DNA from: Euglena gracilis
Lineage: Eukaryota > Euglenida > Euglenophyceae > Euglenales
Direction of reading: 5' to 3'
DNA: 64,000 nt
Assembly (NCBI GenBank): GCA_039621445.1
Contig: CP154957.1
Coordinates: 16,562,595 to 16,626,594 of the forward strand
This document shows positions 48,233 through 60,090 of this stretch, one piece after another. A program made the position numbers and the translations under genes. How positions within the stretch are numbered: position 1 is the first letter of the stretch; each line of letters opens with the position of its first letter. Below the pieces are notes generated by a model. The model saw only the letters and a list, made by a program, of their open reading frames with translations, was not told the DNA's origin and ran no database searches.

Positions 48233-51200
48233 TCATTGTTCGCATTCCAAGTGTGCAATGTTGGACGTGAGAGACCAATCAAGTTGTGACCAGTTCGCCT
48301 CACTGCTCTCAATGGCCTTCAATTGCGCACCCCGTTCCTCCACACATTTGTTGAACCGGTCAACGTCGCTCTCAGAGGTGGGTGCAAAACCTGCAGGACA
48401 AAAATCACATCCATCCCTGATCGTTTAGCAAATAAACAGCCCGCAGGTCTGCAACTAATTGCGATATGGATTGGACAGAAGCTTGCAAATGCTGGGCATG
48501 GGACTTGATGGCCAGGTTGGAAGCTGCAGCTTGTGAATCATGATGGGCACAACATAAAATGCAAATTACCATGCCCCCCCCTTGAGCTATTCCCGTCCTT
48601 TAGACCCTTTACGGCCCAATGGGAACAGTACGGTGGAGGGGAACAGCTCAGGGGGGGGGGGGGTATTCCCAAACCCCAACCTCGGACAGCCCAAAAAGGG
48701 GTCATTTTTGGCAAATTTTTGGACGTTCGCAAAACATGGTCAATTTTAAGCACAATGCCAAAAAGTGATTTTTGAAACCGTCCCAAAGACGTGGATTTTT
48801 GATCACTTTTCTTTGGGACGTTCGGTATGAAAAGTGCAATGAAAATGAGCTATTCCCGTCCCCCCTGTGGGAATGGGGGGGCATTCCCCAGTTATAACGC
48901 ACACAAAACAATCACACCCAATGCCATAACTCCCCCAATCTTGTCCCATTCCCAGGCCAAGCGTCCAAGTCAAGGGTCCGCTAAAGGAAATTTGTTGACC
49001 CAATCTTGTCCCAAACCTGGGCAATAGTGGGCCAGGGCATGGGACAAGATTCGGGGGGGGGGGGGAGCATGCTGGATCCAGAAATCTTTGGCGTTAGATT
49101 CAAGCAATTCCACCATTGTCAAATATTACTTTTTCTTTATTTTCTTTGCATTAGGGGGTGAAAACTAGTGCAAAGAAAATAAAGACAAAAATGTCCTGTT
49201 TTCAGTTCGAGGATTGCCGTGTAGCCAGGGGGGAGGGGTCGTCAGACAACGATATTACCCCCCTCCTCTGAATGCCACTCCTCAGGGCTCCGGCCAGGGG
49301 GGGTAAATTCCAATTGGGGGTTGGGGGGGTCGCAAGGGTATTTCAATTTCCCTGTAACTCCACAGTTACACTGAGTTATGACCAACCTGCGGCCCACAAC
49401 AGAGCAGCAGACTTCCGACTGCTTTGGGTCATTTCAGGGCCAAAAATCAATATTCCAAAAACATCTCGGAAATGAAACAAAATCAAAACTGACCAGAGAC
49501 ATAAAAGAAAGCCCTTGAAACGCCCTATATAAAACTGTTTCGATTTCCCTGTAACTCCCCGGCAAGCCAGTTTCGCACCAAATCTGTACTGTTTTGGTCT
49601 GTCTCCACTTAGTCGTTTTTGGGCTATTTTGGGGTCAAAAAAAAATCAAAAATTTCAAAATATCTCCAAAATCAAAGGAAATCACTGAGAACCTAAAATA
49701 AAGCCCCCTGGATCCTCTATAGCCCCGTAGAGACCGACAGGGCCAATTGGACGCCTGACCCTGAATACACCCCGCTTTGGCGATTTTCGGGCCATTTTTG
49801 GGGTAAAAAAAAAACAAATTTTCCATATCAAGGACCGTGTCCCAGGCACCGGGTTCACGCCCGAACCGCCGTCTGGGACACAATTTTTGAAACCGTTTCT
49901 AGGGGGCTCCGGGTTCACGCCCAAACTGGCGTCTGAGGAATCACGGCCAATTTCGTTCCAAATGCCCATGTTTGGGGCAGTTTGGGGCGACTTTGGTGCA
50001 AATTGGCCGCCCGTCGAAATTGGAAGGCTCCACACTTCTCATGCCATGTTATCCATCAATTGAAAGCTCTTCACAAGGGCTTTCGACAGATGGCCTCAGA
50101 ATTCGGCCATAATGCATAGAGCGCTTATTTTCAGTGATCGTGTATTCCAAAATTTGACATCTTAATTTGTCAAATCCCACAGTTCAGGTTGCACATTGCA
50201 TATCAAACAAAAGCTCTCACCAAGACCCGTCGCTTGGTACCGACAGAACTCAGCCACATTGCACAGTACTTTGAAAATCGGCGATCGCATTTTCCCACCC
50301 TGTTTGCAAATTCGAAAGTCCAATGTTTCACCTGCCATGTTACCCATCGATTGAAAGCTCTTCTCAAGGGCTTTCAGCAGGTGGCCTTAGATTTCAGCCA
50401 TGCTGCATGGTATTATATTTCAGAAATTCCCCAAAATTGGCCAAAAGGAAATTGCTGCTCAAAAAAAAACCCCAATTTCTGGCAGAAGACCCCCAAAAAA
50501 CCGCTCAAATATGACTATTTTATTTTGGGCCCCCAGACGCCGGGATCACGCCCGAACCGGCGTCCCAGACGCCAGTTTGGGCGTGAACCCGGAGCCCCCA
50601 GACACGGTTTCAAAAAAATTCCGAAATGTTGGGGAAGCAAAGAAAATCACTGGAGACCTACACCTGACGTCTGAAATGTTTGCCCACGGCTAGCAAAAAC
50701 ATTTGCCCCAACCTGTCAAAATTTTTGCCCAGTGCCCACAAAAAAATTTTCCCAAAAGTTTCAAAGATTTTTGCACTGCGTCGCCAAAAATATTTGCACT
50801 TCCTCAAAAAATATTTGCCCTCCGTCATTTTATTTTTGCACAATGAAAAAAAGCGGTGCACTGCACAATGGAAAAACATCCACGCCGATTGAAGTTTCAA
50901 AGGGCAAAAGTACAAAACACCCGATCCAAGTGCAAAAATTTTCGGAACGGAGGCAAATATTTTTGGGATAAAATGGAAATATTTTTGAGATAAAGTGCAA
51001 AAAAAATTGACTGGAAGTACAAAAAATATACGGTGTGAAGTGCGAAGATTTCAGGCGTTAGGTGTAAAATAAAACCCCTGGGGCCCTCTATCGCCCCTTA
51101 TGGCCGCCAGGGCCAGTTGGATGCCTGGCCCCGAATACAGCCCGCTTTGGCCGTTTTGGGCCATTTTTGGGTGGGGAAAAAAAATCGAAAAATTCAAAAA

Positions 51201-51885
51201 AAAAAAATCCCAAAAAATCGAAAAAAGATGGGGAGTCAAAGGAAATCACTGGGGACGTAAAATAAAGACGCCAAGACTGCCAGGGCCATTTGTGCCGGGC
51301 CACCGGGCACGCCTCGTCGACCAGGGCCGGGCTGCCGGGCCGCCGGGGGGCCAGGCTGTAACCTCCAGGCCGGGCTGCGGCATGGCACCATCAGGCACGT
51401 AAACAGCTCAGCACTGCACAAAACCTGGGTACCCCTCACCCCTCCTAATTGACCATTTTGGGCCCAGCCTTTGTGTTTTAAGGTATTTTACGTTGAACTG
51501 AGTTCCCCCCCCCCTAAATGGCCAACTAGCCAACTGGGGGGACAAAAAGGGACAAACAACCCAAAACTGAGTTCTTTTTGTCCACTTGCATATTTACCCC
51601 CGGTGGGGGGATCTGGAGCCATTTGGGTGGGTTTGGGCGGGTTTTGGGGTGACTTGAAATTTTTTTGAGGGGGGATCTTAAAAGTCGGCAAACATGACCT
51701 GTTCAACAGTTTGAGCCCAGACAGAGCAAAGAGTCTGCGGCAGGAATGAGACGAAGCATTGATTCCTCGTCTTGTTCGATGTCAACGCGGACCTTGGAGT
51801 GGTTCACTATTGTAGTGAAGCTTTTCAACAAAGACTCAACTTCGGCATCAAGGCGCTGCAAGTAGGCCTCACGAGAGGCCTTCAT
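48233..51885 (-). CDS. MED22: Mediator complex subunit 22-like protein, complete, 133 residues
   Basis: MED22 is a small helical subunit of the Mediator head module, which links activators to RNA polymerase II. Minus-strand exons: 51885-51760, 48533-48416 and 48390-48233 (TGA); together 402 nt, in frame. Exon 1 gives an amphipathic helix (YLQRLDAEVESLLKSFTTIV), exon 2 gives QAAASNLAIKSHA and LVADLRAVYLLNDQ, matching the MED22 core pattern ending LVSDLK...LND, and exon 3 gives a coiled segment (FNKCVEERGAQLKAIES) as in the family's C-terminal helix. The length is close to the usual 130-200. The 3.2-kb first intron has no GT-AG that keeps the frame, but its borders carry a near direct repeat (GAATCA/GATTCA). 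The second intron is only 25 nt. The start codon follows an AG acceptor-like site at about 51910 (cactgcAG), which may mark trans-splicing. Assignment rests on remembered family patterns, not a search. Confidence 0.78.
48391..48415 (-). other. Apparent 25-nt intron in MED22
   Basis: Between LLNDQ and FAPTSES lies a 25-base stretch ending CCTGCAG that puts a TGA in frame if read through. Removing 25 bases (not the 18-base GTGATT...GCAG piece) restores the frame. The 5' border is GG or GA, not GT. Confidence 0.6.
49430..50035. repeat. Dispersed repeat B in the MED22 intron
   Basis: Modules AAATCAAAGGAAATCACTG, TAAAATAAAGCCCC and TTCACGCCCGAACCG recur at 24380-24660, 50520-50660, 51040-51290 and, partly, 57770-57900 and 58430-58640. 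It shares the AAATCAAAGGAAAT block with repeat A and is probably an older branch. Confidence 0.65.
50040..50460. repeat. GAAAGCTCTTCACAAGGGCTTTC repeat, matched inverted at 58.0-58.4 kb
   Basis: Blocks such as CCATGTTACCCATCGATTG, AATTTGTCAAATCCCACAG and GCTCTTCTCAAGGGCTTTC occur here and in inverted order at 58020-58440. The similarity extends over about 400 bases, so these are two oppositely oriented copies of one element. Confidence 0.65.
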
Positions 51886-52628
51886 TTGAAATATAAAGCT
51901 AAAAGAACCTGCAGTGAAGCAGAAAAAAATGTGAGAAAATGCAAAAAAACTGCAACCATACAAATGAATTTCACATGAAATCTCGCGACTTTAAACAAAA
52001 TCCTGCTATAGGACGATTTCGGTTGTCATTTCTTGTTCTTCAAATGGAAACCCCAACTTTGGCATTGGTTTTGTTTACCATGCCCCCCCCCCCACACAAG
52101 ACCCCGCTCGGGAGCCAAAAATCCCAGGGGGGGGGTCTTATATGGGGGGGGGTCTTATATTGGGGGGTCGGTCCCGGCCAAAGGGCCGGCCTTCGGCCGG
52201 CCTGGGGGGGGGGTCTTACATGGGGGGGGTCTTATATGAGGGGGGCATGGTACTTCCCTTTGTGAGCAATCCCCCCGTAGCAATGGACATTTCATTTCAA
52301 ATGCCGTGAAATTTCCGAAATGTGCAAATTGCACGGATTTGGTGCAACTTGCGTCGTTTTCATGAAATTTGGTCAGAATACAACAAACCGACCCAAATTG
52401 AGATCAGCCCACTGAGAGTCGCACGCAACCGTCCGCAGGGGTCACCGTCACATTCTTCCGTCTGATGCCTTTGTACATGCTGTCTGAGTCCCCTTGGGAC
52501 AATGTGGAATGCTAACCCGCCGGGGGTGTATCCTCTGTAACCCCCCTGTGACTATGACCCCCTATGAAGCGGAACCACGCCCGCCGGAGCACCACGCACA
52601 AAAGGTGCACGCTGGTCACATATTCCCA

Positions 52629-53252
52629 CTTCACTAACGTGACCCCCCCTCACATGACACCCCCCTTATAGTCGGGGGGGGCGACAATTAGGGGGGGTTA
52701 CCCATCCTATGGACATGTATGGGAAATTGAGTAAACCCCCCCAAATAATACCCCCCCCGGGGTATTATTTTTTCGCCCGAAGTCTCGGCCCGAGGGGGGG
52801 GGTATTATTTGGGGGGGGGGGGTATTATTTTCCCAAAATTTCGAAATTTTTCGAAATCCCCTTAAAACCCAAAATTGCACCCAAAACCCCCCTTTGGGGT
52901 CATTTTTTGCACTTTCTTGTGAAATTTACCATTTTTTGGAGGTCAGATGACCCAGAAAAATTGATTTTTTTTCGTAATTTGTTGTCAGAGATTGTGATTT
53001 TTACCTACATTTTCAGGTTAAAATCCGGGCCTTCGGCCCGAAACCGGGGGGGGGGGGGGGATTATTTCGGTGGCCGAAGTCGGACCCCAAGGGGGGGGGG
53101 TATTATTTGGGGGGGGGTATTATTTGGGGGGGTATTATTTGGGGGGGGTTAACCCCCCCTAATTGTCACCCCCCTCTAATTGTCGCCAGAGGGGTCAAAA
53201 CGCTCCCTGGGGGGGTCCCATATGGGGGGGGGTCACGTTAGTGTATGCTGTG
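52629..53252. mobile_element. Three nested fold-back elements
   Basis: The outermost pair is CACTAACGTGACCCCCC (52632) and GGGGGTCACGTTAGTG (about 53230-53245). Inside is GACAATTAGGGGGGGTTA (52683) with TAACCCCCCCTAATTGTC (about 53150). Innermost is TAAACCCCCCCAAATAATA (52733) with TATTATTTGGGGGGGGTTAA (about 53135). Each pair is complementary and fully enclosed by the next. Confidence 0.7.
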
Positions 53253-54756
53253 GTATCCAGACACGTGGTTCCATCTCTTGGAATTCACTGTCTTTCTTCT
53301 TTCAGAAACAAGCTACCCTCACCCCCTCAAAATGGTCACCCAGGCACTGTGGGACCCTAAAACGGGGTTATTCTGGGGTGGGGGACACTTTGGGTCAAAT
53401 TTTGCCATCGGCACCAAAGGCGCCGAAATAAAAAAAAGTGGTCACTTTGAGGGGGGGGTAAACCAAACCTTGGCTAAAAATTTCTGTCAGGGATGGGGGA
53501 CACGAGGGGCATTTGAAGGATGGGGAGTATTCTAATGCAGAATTTAGTGAACAATGCCAGTAGGCCTACCTGGAGGTGACTTTTGAGAATGATTGTGCAG
53601 TGTTTTTTACTCCAAAAAATACCCACTTTTTAAAAATAAAACCATAAAAGGCTGTTTAATGAAAATTTTCACTTGGCATTACCTTCGCTTCATGTTAAAA
53701 CTGCCCCCCCCCCCCCGCAAAACAACTTCCTTGAAAAGTGTCCAAAATCGGGTTCAATCGACATCAAGAAAAGACATTTTAGAAGTTGCCAAAAAAATTC
53801 CCCAAGAACGAGAACAGTTTTTGCTTTTTTGTGTATTTTCTTGAATGCCAACAAGGGTTTGGGTATTTTTAAATTAATTTTCAATTCAATTAATTCAATT
53901 AATTTTTTTTAGCTCTGTAGTCCTTTCGAAAAATCCCCATTCCCATTTTTGACCAAAACAATCCCAAATAATACTCAACTCACCCGCGCCCCAACTTTGC
54001 ACACCCTGATGGGGGATGGCAAAGCGCATAAGTTTGCACGGTAAGAATTTTTGGCAATTTCACAGCAAAAACTCGTCAATAATTTCAGGTACGGTGCAGC
54101 ATCGTACCGTACATTCAGGTACGTTGTATATTTTTTTGAATCTTTCATTCACTGGATCTGTGACCTCCCCTGAATAGAAGCCCAGAGCCATGCCCCCCCC
54201 CCCCCCCGAGCTATTCCTGTCCCCGGGACCCTTTACAGCCCAACAGGAACAGTACGAGGGGGGGAACAGCTCGGGGGGGGGGGCCTAGGTCACCCCCCCC
54301 CCGAGCTATTCCCATACCCGAAACTCGGGCAGCCCAAAAGGGGTCATTTTGGCAACTTTTTTGGATGTTCGCAAAAAATGGTCAATTTTGAGCACATTTT
54401 CCAAAAACCAATTTTTGAAAACGTCCCAAAAATTTTCGATTTTTGAGCACTTTTTTGGGAAGTTCTTTAGCAAAAGTGCTATGACAGTGAGCTATTCCTG
54501 TCCACCCAATGGGAATAGCTCGGGGGGGGGGGGGGAACAGCTCGGGGGGGGGGGGGGGGCATGGTATTCGGAACATTGGTCGAAAACCATACATGCCCTA
54601 CCTTTCCAAGCCACGTCAAATTTGCTGCAAATGAGACTGTTGTGGATGCATTGGATCATTAAACGTAAACTCACACAACCCTTATTTAATTAAGCTGAAG
54701 AAGCCAAAGCACTTGCCGTCCAAATTGACAGACAATCCACAGGGAGCGACCTCCTA

Positions 54757-55240
54757 AAACCCCCCCAAAATAAGACCGGGGGTCCATTTCATGGGTCGGT
54801 TGCTGGAAAGCCCGAGGGGGGGTCTTATTCATGGGGGGGTGGTCCATTTTTTGGATTTTTGCTGGAAAATTTTTCGACCCCCCAAAATGTTCAAAGATGC
54901 CCCCCAAAATATCAATCTTCAAAAAATTCGGCGCTTCGCGCCAGACAAATGGGAGACAATATGCTGAACTGTGTGAAAACTGTCCCAAAATGGCAGATTT
55001 ACACCCCAAAAATATCCCATTTTCAAAAAGCTGGCACTTCGCGCTGGCAGGGGGGGTCTTATTTATGGGGGGGTCCATTTCATGGATTTTTGCTCGGATG
55101 GGGGGTCTTATTTTGGGGGGGGTATTCGGGGGGGGGGGGGCACTATTCGGAACGTTGGTTGAAAACCGAGGAGGGGGCTTCTATTCGGGGGGGGGGGGGG
55201 CCCCATTCAGGGGGGGAGGGCTTCTATTCATGGGGGGGTT
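54757..55240. mobile_element. Fold-back element, copy B with an extra 3' fold-back
   Basis: A copy of the 25980-26336 element followed directly by blocks GGGGGCACTATTCGG and GGGCTTCTATTC. It lies in gene-poor DNA. Confidence 0.6.
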
Positions 55241-55660
55241 AACTCACCGGCAGTAAACGCAAAATCTTCGGGGTGAGGTAAAACTTGTCAATTTTATTTG
55301 CATTACAAAAATAGAATCTAGCAAAATTCCAGATTAAAGGCGCCCAAAAAATTGGAAAGCAAGAAGCACACAATACAAGGCCAAAATGTTCCCAAAGCAT
55401 AGGCAAAAGACAGAGCTGCAGCAGTGAAAAAGGAGCAAAACGACCAGAAAAACACGAGAAGGCTTAAAAAACACTGAAAAAAACAAAAAAACAGGTTCAG
55501 GCGGTGAACTTCGGGATTTTGGCCCAACCCCTTGGGTCCCAGACCCCCCTGCTTAACCCAACGGTGAACTTCACTGGTGAAGTTCACCACAAGAGCACTT
55601 TTTTGGGCCAAAAAATGGCCAAAAAAGACATTTTGGGCAAGTTTTCGGACATTTCTATAC

Positions 55661-55768
55661 AAAAAACGTGGGTATAACCCGATTACAGGCCGTAAGACGG
55701 GTCAAGGGCGCCGTAGGCGCCCTTGACCGATATTGCGCCCTGTAATCGGGTTATAACCCACGTTTTTT
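55661..55768. repeat. 108-bp hairpin at the left edge of the recombinase element
   Basis: AAAAAACGTGGGT...AACCCGATTACAGG pairs with CCTGTAATCGGGTT...ACCCACGTTTTTT, and an inner stem GGTCAAGGGCGCC/GGCGCCCTTGACC closes on a 4-base loop. It directly abuts the terminal inverted repeat at 55771. Confidence 0.85.
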
Positions 55769-56096
55769 CTGTAACCGTGTTCAAAGAGGCCCGGCGCCTG
55801 CGCTGTAATTCGGGGATGTGCTTCACGCCATGGTTTTGGGCACTTTCGGGGCGTTTTTTTTTTGCCCAAAATTATCAAAAAATGCTGAACCCGATTTCAT
55901 GCCCTGTAATTTGTGTTCACCCTGAACACGATTATCAGGGCATGAAATCGGGTTAAGGAATTATCGCCCTGTTATTCGTGTTCACCCAGAAAACGAGATA
56001 TGGCGCCGGTTCCCCCCCAAAGGCCCCCACAATGTTCCCACCCGTATGTGTTTCATTTCGGCTTTTCGGCTTTTTTGCCATTTTTCTCACTTTTGG

Positions 56097-56224
56097 CTGG
56101 CAAAACGGCTTTTTCGCCGTTTTGCCAACGGCGAAATGGCTTTTTTGCCGTTTTGCCAGCGGCGAAACGGCTTTTTTGCCGTTTTGCTGACGGCTAAATG
56201 GCTTTTTCACCGTTTTGCCGAAAA
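56097..56224. repeat. Tandem hairpin-forming repeat, GGCTTTTTTGCCGTTTTGCC type
   Basis: About four units of roughly 30 bases alternate GGCTTTTTTGCCGTTTTGCC with GGCGAAATGG or GGCGAAACGG, so each unit can pair with its neighbour. It lies between the left terminus and the recombinase ORF. Confidence 0.8.
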
Positions 56225-56357
56225 GCCATATTGAAACAAAAAGGCTCCTGATGGGTGGGAACAAATGCTTGGCCTTACGCCGATGTTCGGATCAGAGCTT
56301 AACGGTTGATGGAATTTACTGCACATTTTCACTTCATTGTCCCTCAGTCTTTTTGTA

Positions 56358-57115
56358 ATGGCAAAGAAAGCCGCAAACACAATGGACAGAATGTTGCCAC
56401 AACCCCCAAAAGTTGCTGGATTTTTGGCCACAATCAAGCAGGGTTGGAATAAAAAAAAGAACCCTGCTGTTGACCCCCTGCACGGTAGCCTTCTGGCAGA
56501 GGCTACCAAAAAGAAAGCATCCGGGACGGAAGGGACGGAGCAAGCCGCACTCACACACCTCCTTGAATTTGAGGAAGTGTGTGGTGTGCTTGGCGCCGTC
56601 TACGACGAACTGGACGCTTTCCTTTGTGCTTGGGCAGCTTGGGTGATTGATCCTCCACTATTGTTCGATGGGAAAGCGGTCATCAAACAATGCGAGGACC
56701 AGCGCTGGGCACAGTGTGGCCAAAAATTCAGATTCCGACAACTGAAAGCATCCACGTTCAGGGAATACCTGAACGCCGTTGCCCGAACTCACGCCTCATC
56801 AAAGCCAGACACCCTGTTTATACCATCCTCTGAAACGCAACTCCCACAGCTGCAAAAATTAATGGCGGCTGCTCTCACCCGTGAGGCAACCAAAAAAGCC
56901 ATTGGTGAGGCTGCACACCCTCCCGAGGAAATTCTACAAACTGCAGAACTTCCTGGCATCCTCAACACGGTGCAATGGAGCAGACCGTTTGGCTCAACGG
57001 GCAAACATTTTGATTGTGGGTTTCTGCACGGGATATCGCAGCGAAGTGCTTCGGAGGTTGCAAGTGGATTCGTTCGCCAAATCCAAGACAGAGGATGGTC
57101 GTAAGATGCTTTCAG
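56358..57115 (+). pseudogene. Tyrosine recombinase, frameshifted and truncated
   Basis: Frame 1 starts MAKKAANTMDRMLPQPPKV and runs to about 56950 with an alpha-helical N-terminal domain. The reading then continues in another frame (about 56940-57115) with NILIVGFCTGYRSEVLRRLQ, which resembles the first catalytic Arg motif of tyrosine recombinases (TG.R..E). The rest of the catalytic domain (H.xR and Tyr) is missing, so it is inactive. The N-terminal part recurs at 60091 and 60826. Family is inferred from this single motif. Confidence 0.6.
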
Positions 57116-59484
57116 GGCGTTTTTTTGCCCAAAATTATCAAAAAATGCTGAACCCGATTTCATGCCCTGATAATCGTGTTCAGAACCCGATTTCAGGCCC
57201 TGTAATTTGTGTTCACCCTGAACACGATTATCAGGGCATGAAATCGGGTTCAGGAATTATCGCCCTGTAATTCGTGTTCACCCTGAACACAATTATCAGG
57301 GCATGAAATCGGGTTAAGGAATTATCGCCCTGTAATTTGTGTTCACAACCCCGAATTACAGGGCAGGCGCCGGGCCTCTGAACATGGTTACAATAAAATT
57401 CCATCAACCTCAAAAAGACCATTTTGAGAGGAAAAGGAGAAAAAATTTACCCATCAAAATTTCACCCCCAACCATCAAAACGGTGAAGTTCACTGGTGAA
57501 CTTAACCACCAAAAATACCCCCCTCCCCCCACCGGTGAACTTCACCGGGTGGTCCACAGCCCCCCCCTGGTACTACCAAACCTCCACAATAAAAGGCAAC
57601 CCAGACAAGAGGATGGCACTTGACATTCCACACGAATTTTTCGCACTTCAGACTTGTCTCAAAAATGTTTCAACATACCACCAATTTGTTTGCACTTATC
57701 CCAAACATATTTGACTTTGTTTTTAAAAAATTTTCGCTTGGATCGGGTGTTCAGTTGCTCTTTGAAACCGTGTCTGGGGGCTCCGGTTTCACGCCCGAAC
57801 CGGGGTCTGGGACGCCGGTTCGGGCGGGAAATTTCTGCGCCGAACCGGCGTCCCAGACGCCGGTTCGGGCGTGAAACCAGCGTCTGGGGGACCCAAAATA
57901 AAAAGTGCCAAAAAGTGTCCAAAAGGGTTTGTAAACAGGTGGCAATCATATTTGAGCAGTTTTTGGGTGGTCTTGGGCCAGAAATTGGGGGTTTTTCAAG
58001 AAAAAATTCCTTTTGACCAATTTTGGAGAATTTCTGAAATAGAATACTACGCAGCATGGCAGAAATCTAAGGCCATCTGCTGAAAGCCCTTGAGAAGAGC
58101 TTTCAATCGATGGGCAACATGGCAGCTGAAAAGTGGAATTTCAGATATGCAAATAGGGTCCGAAAAATGCGGAAAAATGCGATCGCTGATTTTGAGAGTG
58201 CTTTGCAATCTGGCTGAGTTCTGTGGGTACCAAGTGAAAGGTGTTGGCGAGACCTTTCGTTTGATATGCAATATGCAACCTGAGCTGTGGGATTTGACAA
58301 ATTAGGATGTCAAATTTTGGAATACACAATCGCTGAAAATAAGCGCTGCGTGCATTATGGCCGAATCCTGTGGCCATCTGTCGAAAGCCCTTTAGAAGAG
58401 CTTTCGATTGATGGGTAACATGGCTTCATAAGTGTGGAATCTGCCATTTTTGACCGGCGGCCCATTTGGGCCAAAGTCGCCCAAAACTGCCCCAAACATG
58501 GGGATTTTGGGCGAAATTGGCCGTGATTCCTCAGCCGCCGGTTCGGGCGTGAAACTGGAGCCCCCTAGCCACGGTTTCAAAAACTGTGTCCCAGACGCCG
58601 GTTCGGGCGTGAAACCTGTGCCTGGGACGCCGGTTCGGGCGGTATAGAAACTACAATTGGCGTAATTCTCGATATAGAAACTACAATTGGCGTGGATATT
58701 TTTACATTGTCCAGTGTGAGGTTTTTTTCATTGAGAAAAAATTAATGACGGAGAGAATTTTTCACAAGTGCAAATATTTTGGGGCGCACTGAAAACCTTT
58801 GGGCAAATTTCTTGAGGGTGTGGCCCAAAACGGGCGGTGGCGGGTCGAAAAACGCTCATTTTCGGCTCAAAAAACAGGTTTTCCGGGTCCGGGAGGCGAA
58901 AAAAACATCGTTTCCAGCCAAAAAAAAATTCGATTTTTCGACTTTTTTGACCCGGTTTCGACCCAATGGGTTGGCGGCCCAAAACGGGGTTTTTGACCCC
59001 CCCCCTTAAACCGGCGTTTGGGACGCCGGGTTCAGGACAGAACCGGCGTCTCCCGCCTCCACGTGGTTTTCCGGACGCCGGTTCTGTCCTAAAACCCGGC
59101 GTCCCGGACGCTGGTTCTGTCCAATTTGGGACTGTATTTTGTGCAAAAAAAAGTGTGCCAATGTGACCCCAGACACGAAAATCTTTTTGGTTGAAGAGGG
59201 ATAAGAGGCACAATTGCTGAGTGCAAAATATCATGGATGAGTGGCGGCAAGCGTTTTGCAGTTTCTGAGGTGGGGGGAGGATTGCTAGGCATACACAGGT
59301 TGCCATAGCCGCAGCATACAAGGCAAAGCATATTGCCGGCAAGGAAACACATTACGAAAATTTTGGCAGGACCCCGCTGGGCTTTTTCAGCAGTACGGTT
59401 GGGAAATTTTGGCTGGACCCCTGGGTTTTTTCAGACGTACGGCAAGGAAATTTTGGCTGGACCCCCCCTGGGTTATTTCTACCA

Positions 59485-59598
59485 CAAATTGTGGCTGAGC
59501 CCAGATTTCAGCCTGAAAACGTGTTCAGCAGGGGGCCCCCGAAGGGGGCCCCCTGAACACGTTTTCAGGCTGAAATCTGGGCTCAGCCACAATTTGTT
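59485..59598. repeat. Near-perfect 114-bp hairpin
   Basis: AAATTGTGGCTGAGCCCAG...ACGTGTTCAG pairs with CTGAACACGT...CTGGGCTCAGCCACAATTT, with GGGGGCCCCC on each side of a 3-base GAA centre. Arms are about 55 bases with one 3-base bulge. Part of the sequence (GTGTTCAG...CCCGCCAAATGCCTGCCCT) recurs at 63170-63200. Confidence 0.9.
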
Positions 59599-60090
59599 TA
59601 AAAACGTGTTCAGAGCCCGCCAAATGCCTGCCCTCATGATTCACGCAAGGGGTCAAAAACGCAAAAATGTGAAATTCGGACCCAAAAAACGGCGCCCTAA
59701 TGGAAAACGTGTCTGACCACAGATGCCTTTACTACAAAAAAGAGGTGGCGGACGCCAGTTCTGTCCAAAACCCGGCGTCCGGAACGCCGGGTTCAGGACA
59801 GAACATTCTGGCCGATCCGACGATCGCGCGCGTATCTCGGGCTGCGTGCAACGTTAGGGTACCAAGTTACCCCTCGATCGAAAGCTCTTTTCAACAGACG
59901 ACCAGCGGTGCTCATCAGATCTTTCCACGCCGCACGGTACTCTATTTCCAAATCTGGTCCAATTTTCACCAAATTTGGATCCCACCCCACTTGTCCCCAA
60001 ATGACAAAATTCATTGTCCTAGATGGTTGAAACAGTCATACCAGCACGTTAGGACCACTTTTGGGCACTTTTGGTGACATTTTTGAAAAA

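Larger units (their letters stand above)
55771..57391 (+). mobile_element. Tyrosine-recombinase transposon with terminal inverted repeats
   Basis: The ends GTAACCGTGTTCAAAGAGGC and its inverted partner at 57346-57391 are about 50-bp inverted repeats. Inside them a 60-bp direct repeat (55846-55905 and 57112-57171, from GGGCGTTTTTTT) brackets the recombinase ORF. The 3' side also carries three AACCCGATTTC...GAAATCGGGTT hairpins, and the 5' side one. This mix of inverted and direct repeats suggests a Crypton-like or DIRS-like element. Confidence 0.7.

Noticed and set aside
55661-55768. tRNA or structural RNA gene
   Set aside because: The fold is a simple long hairpin without cloverleaf elements and sits at a transposon edge.
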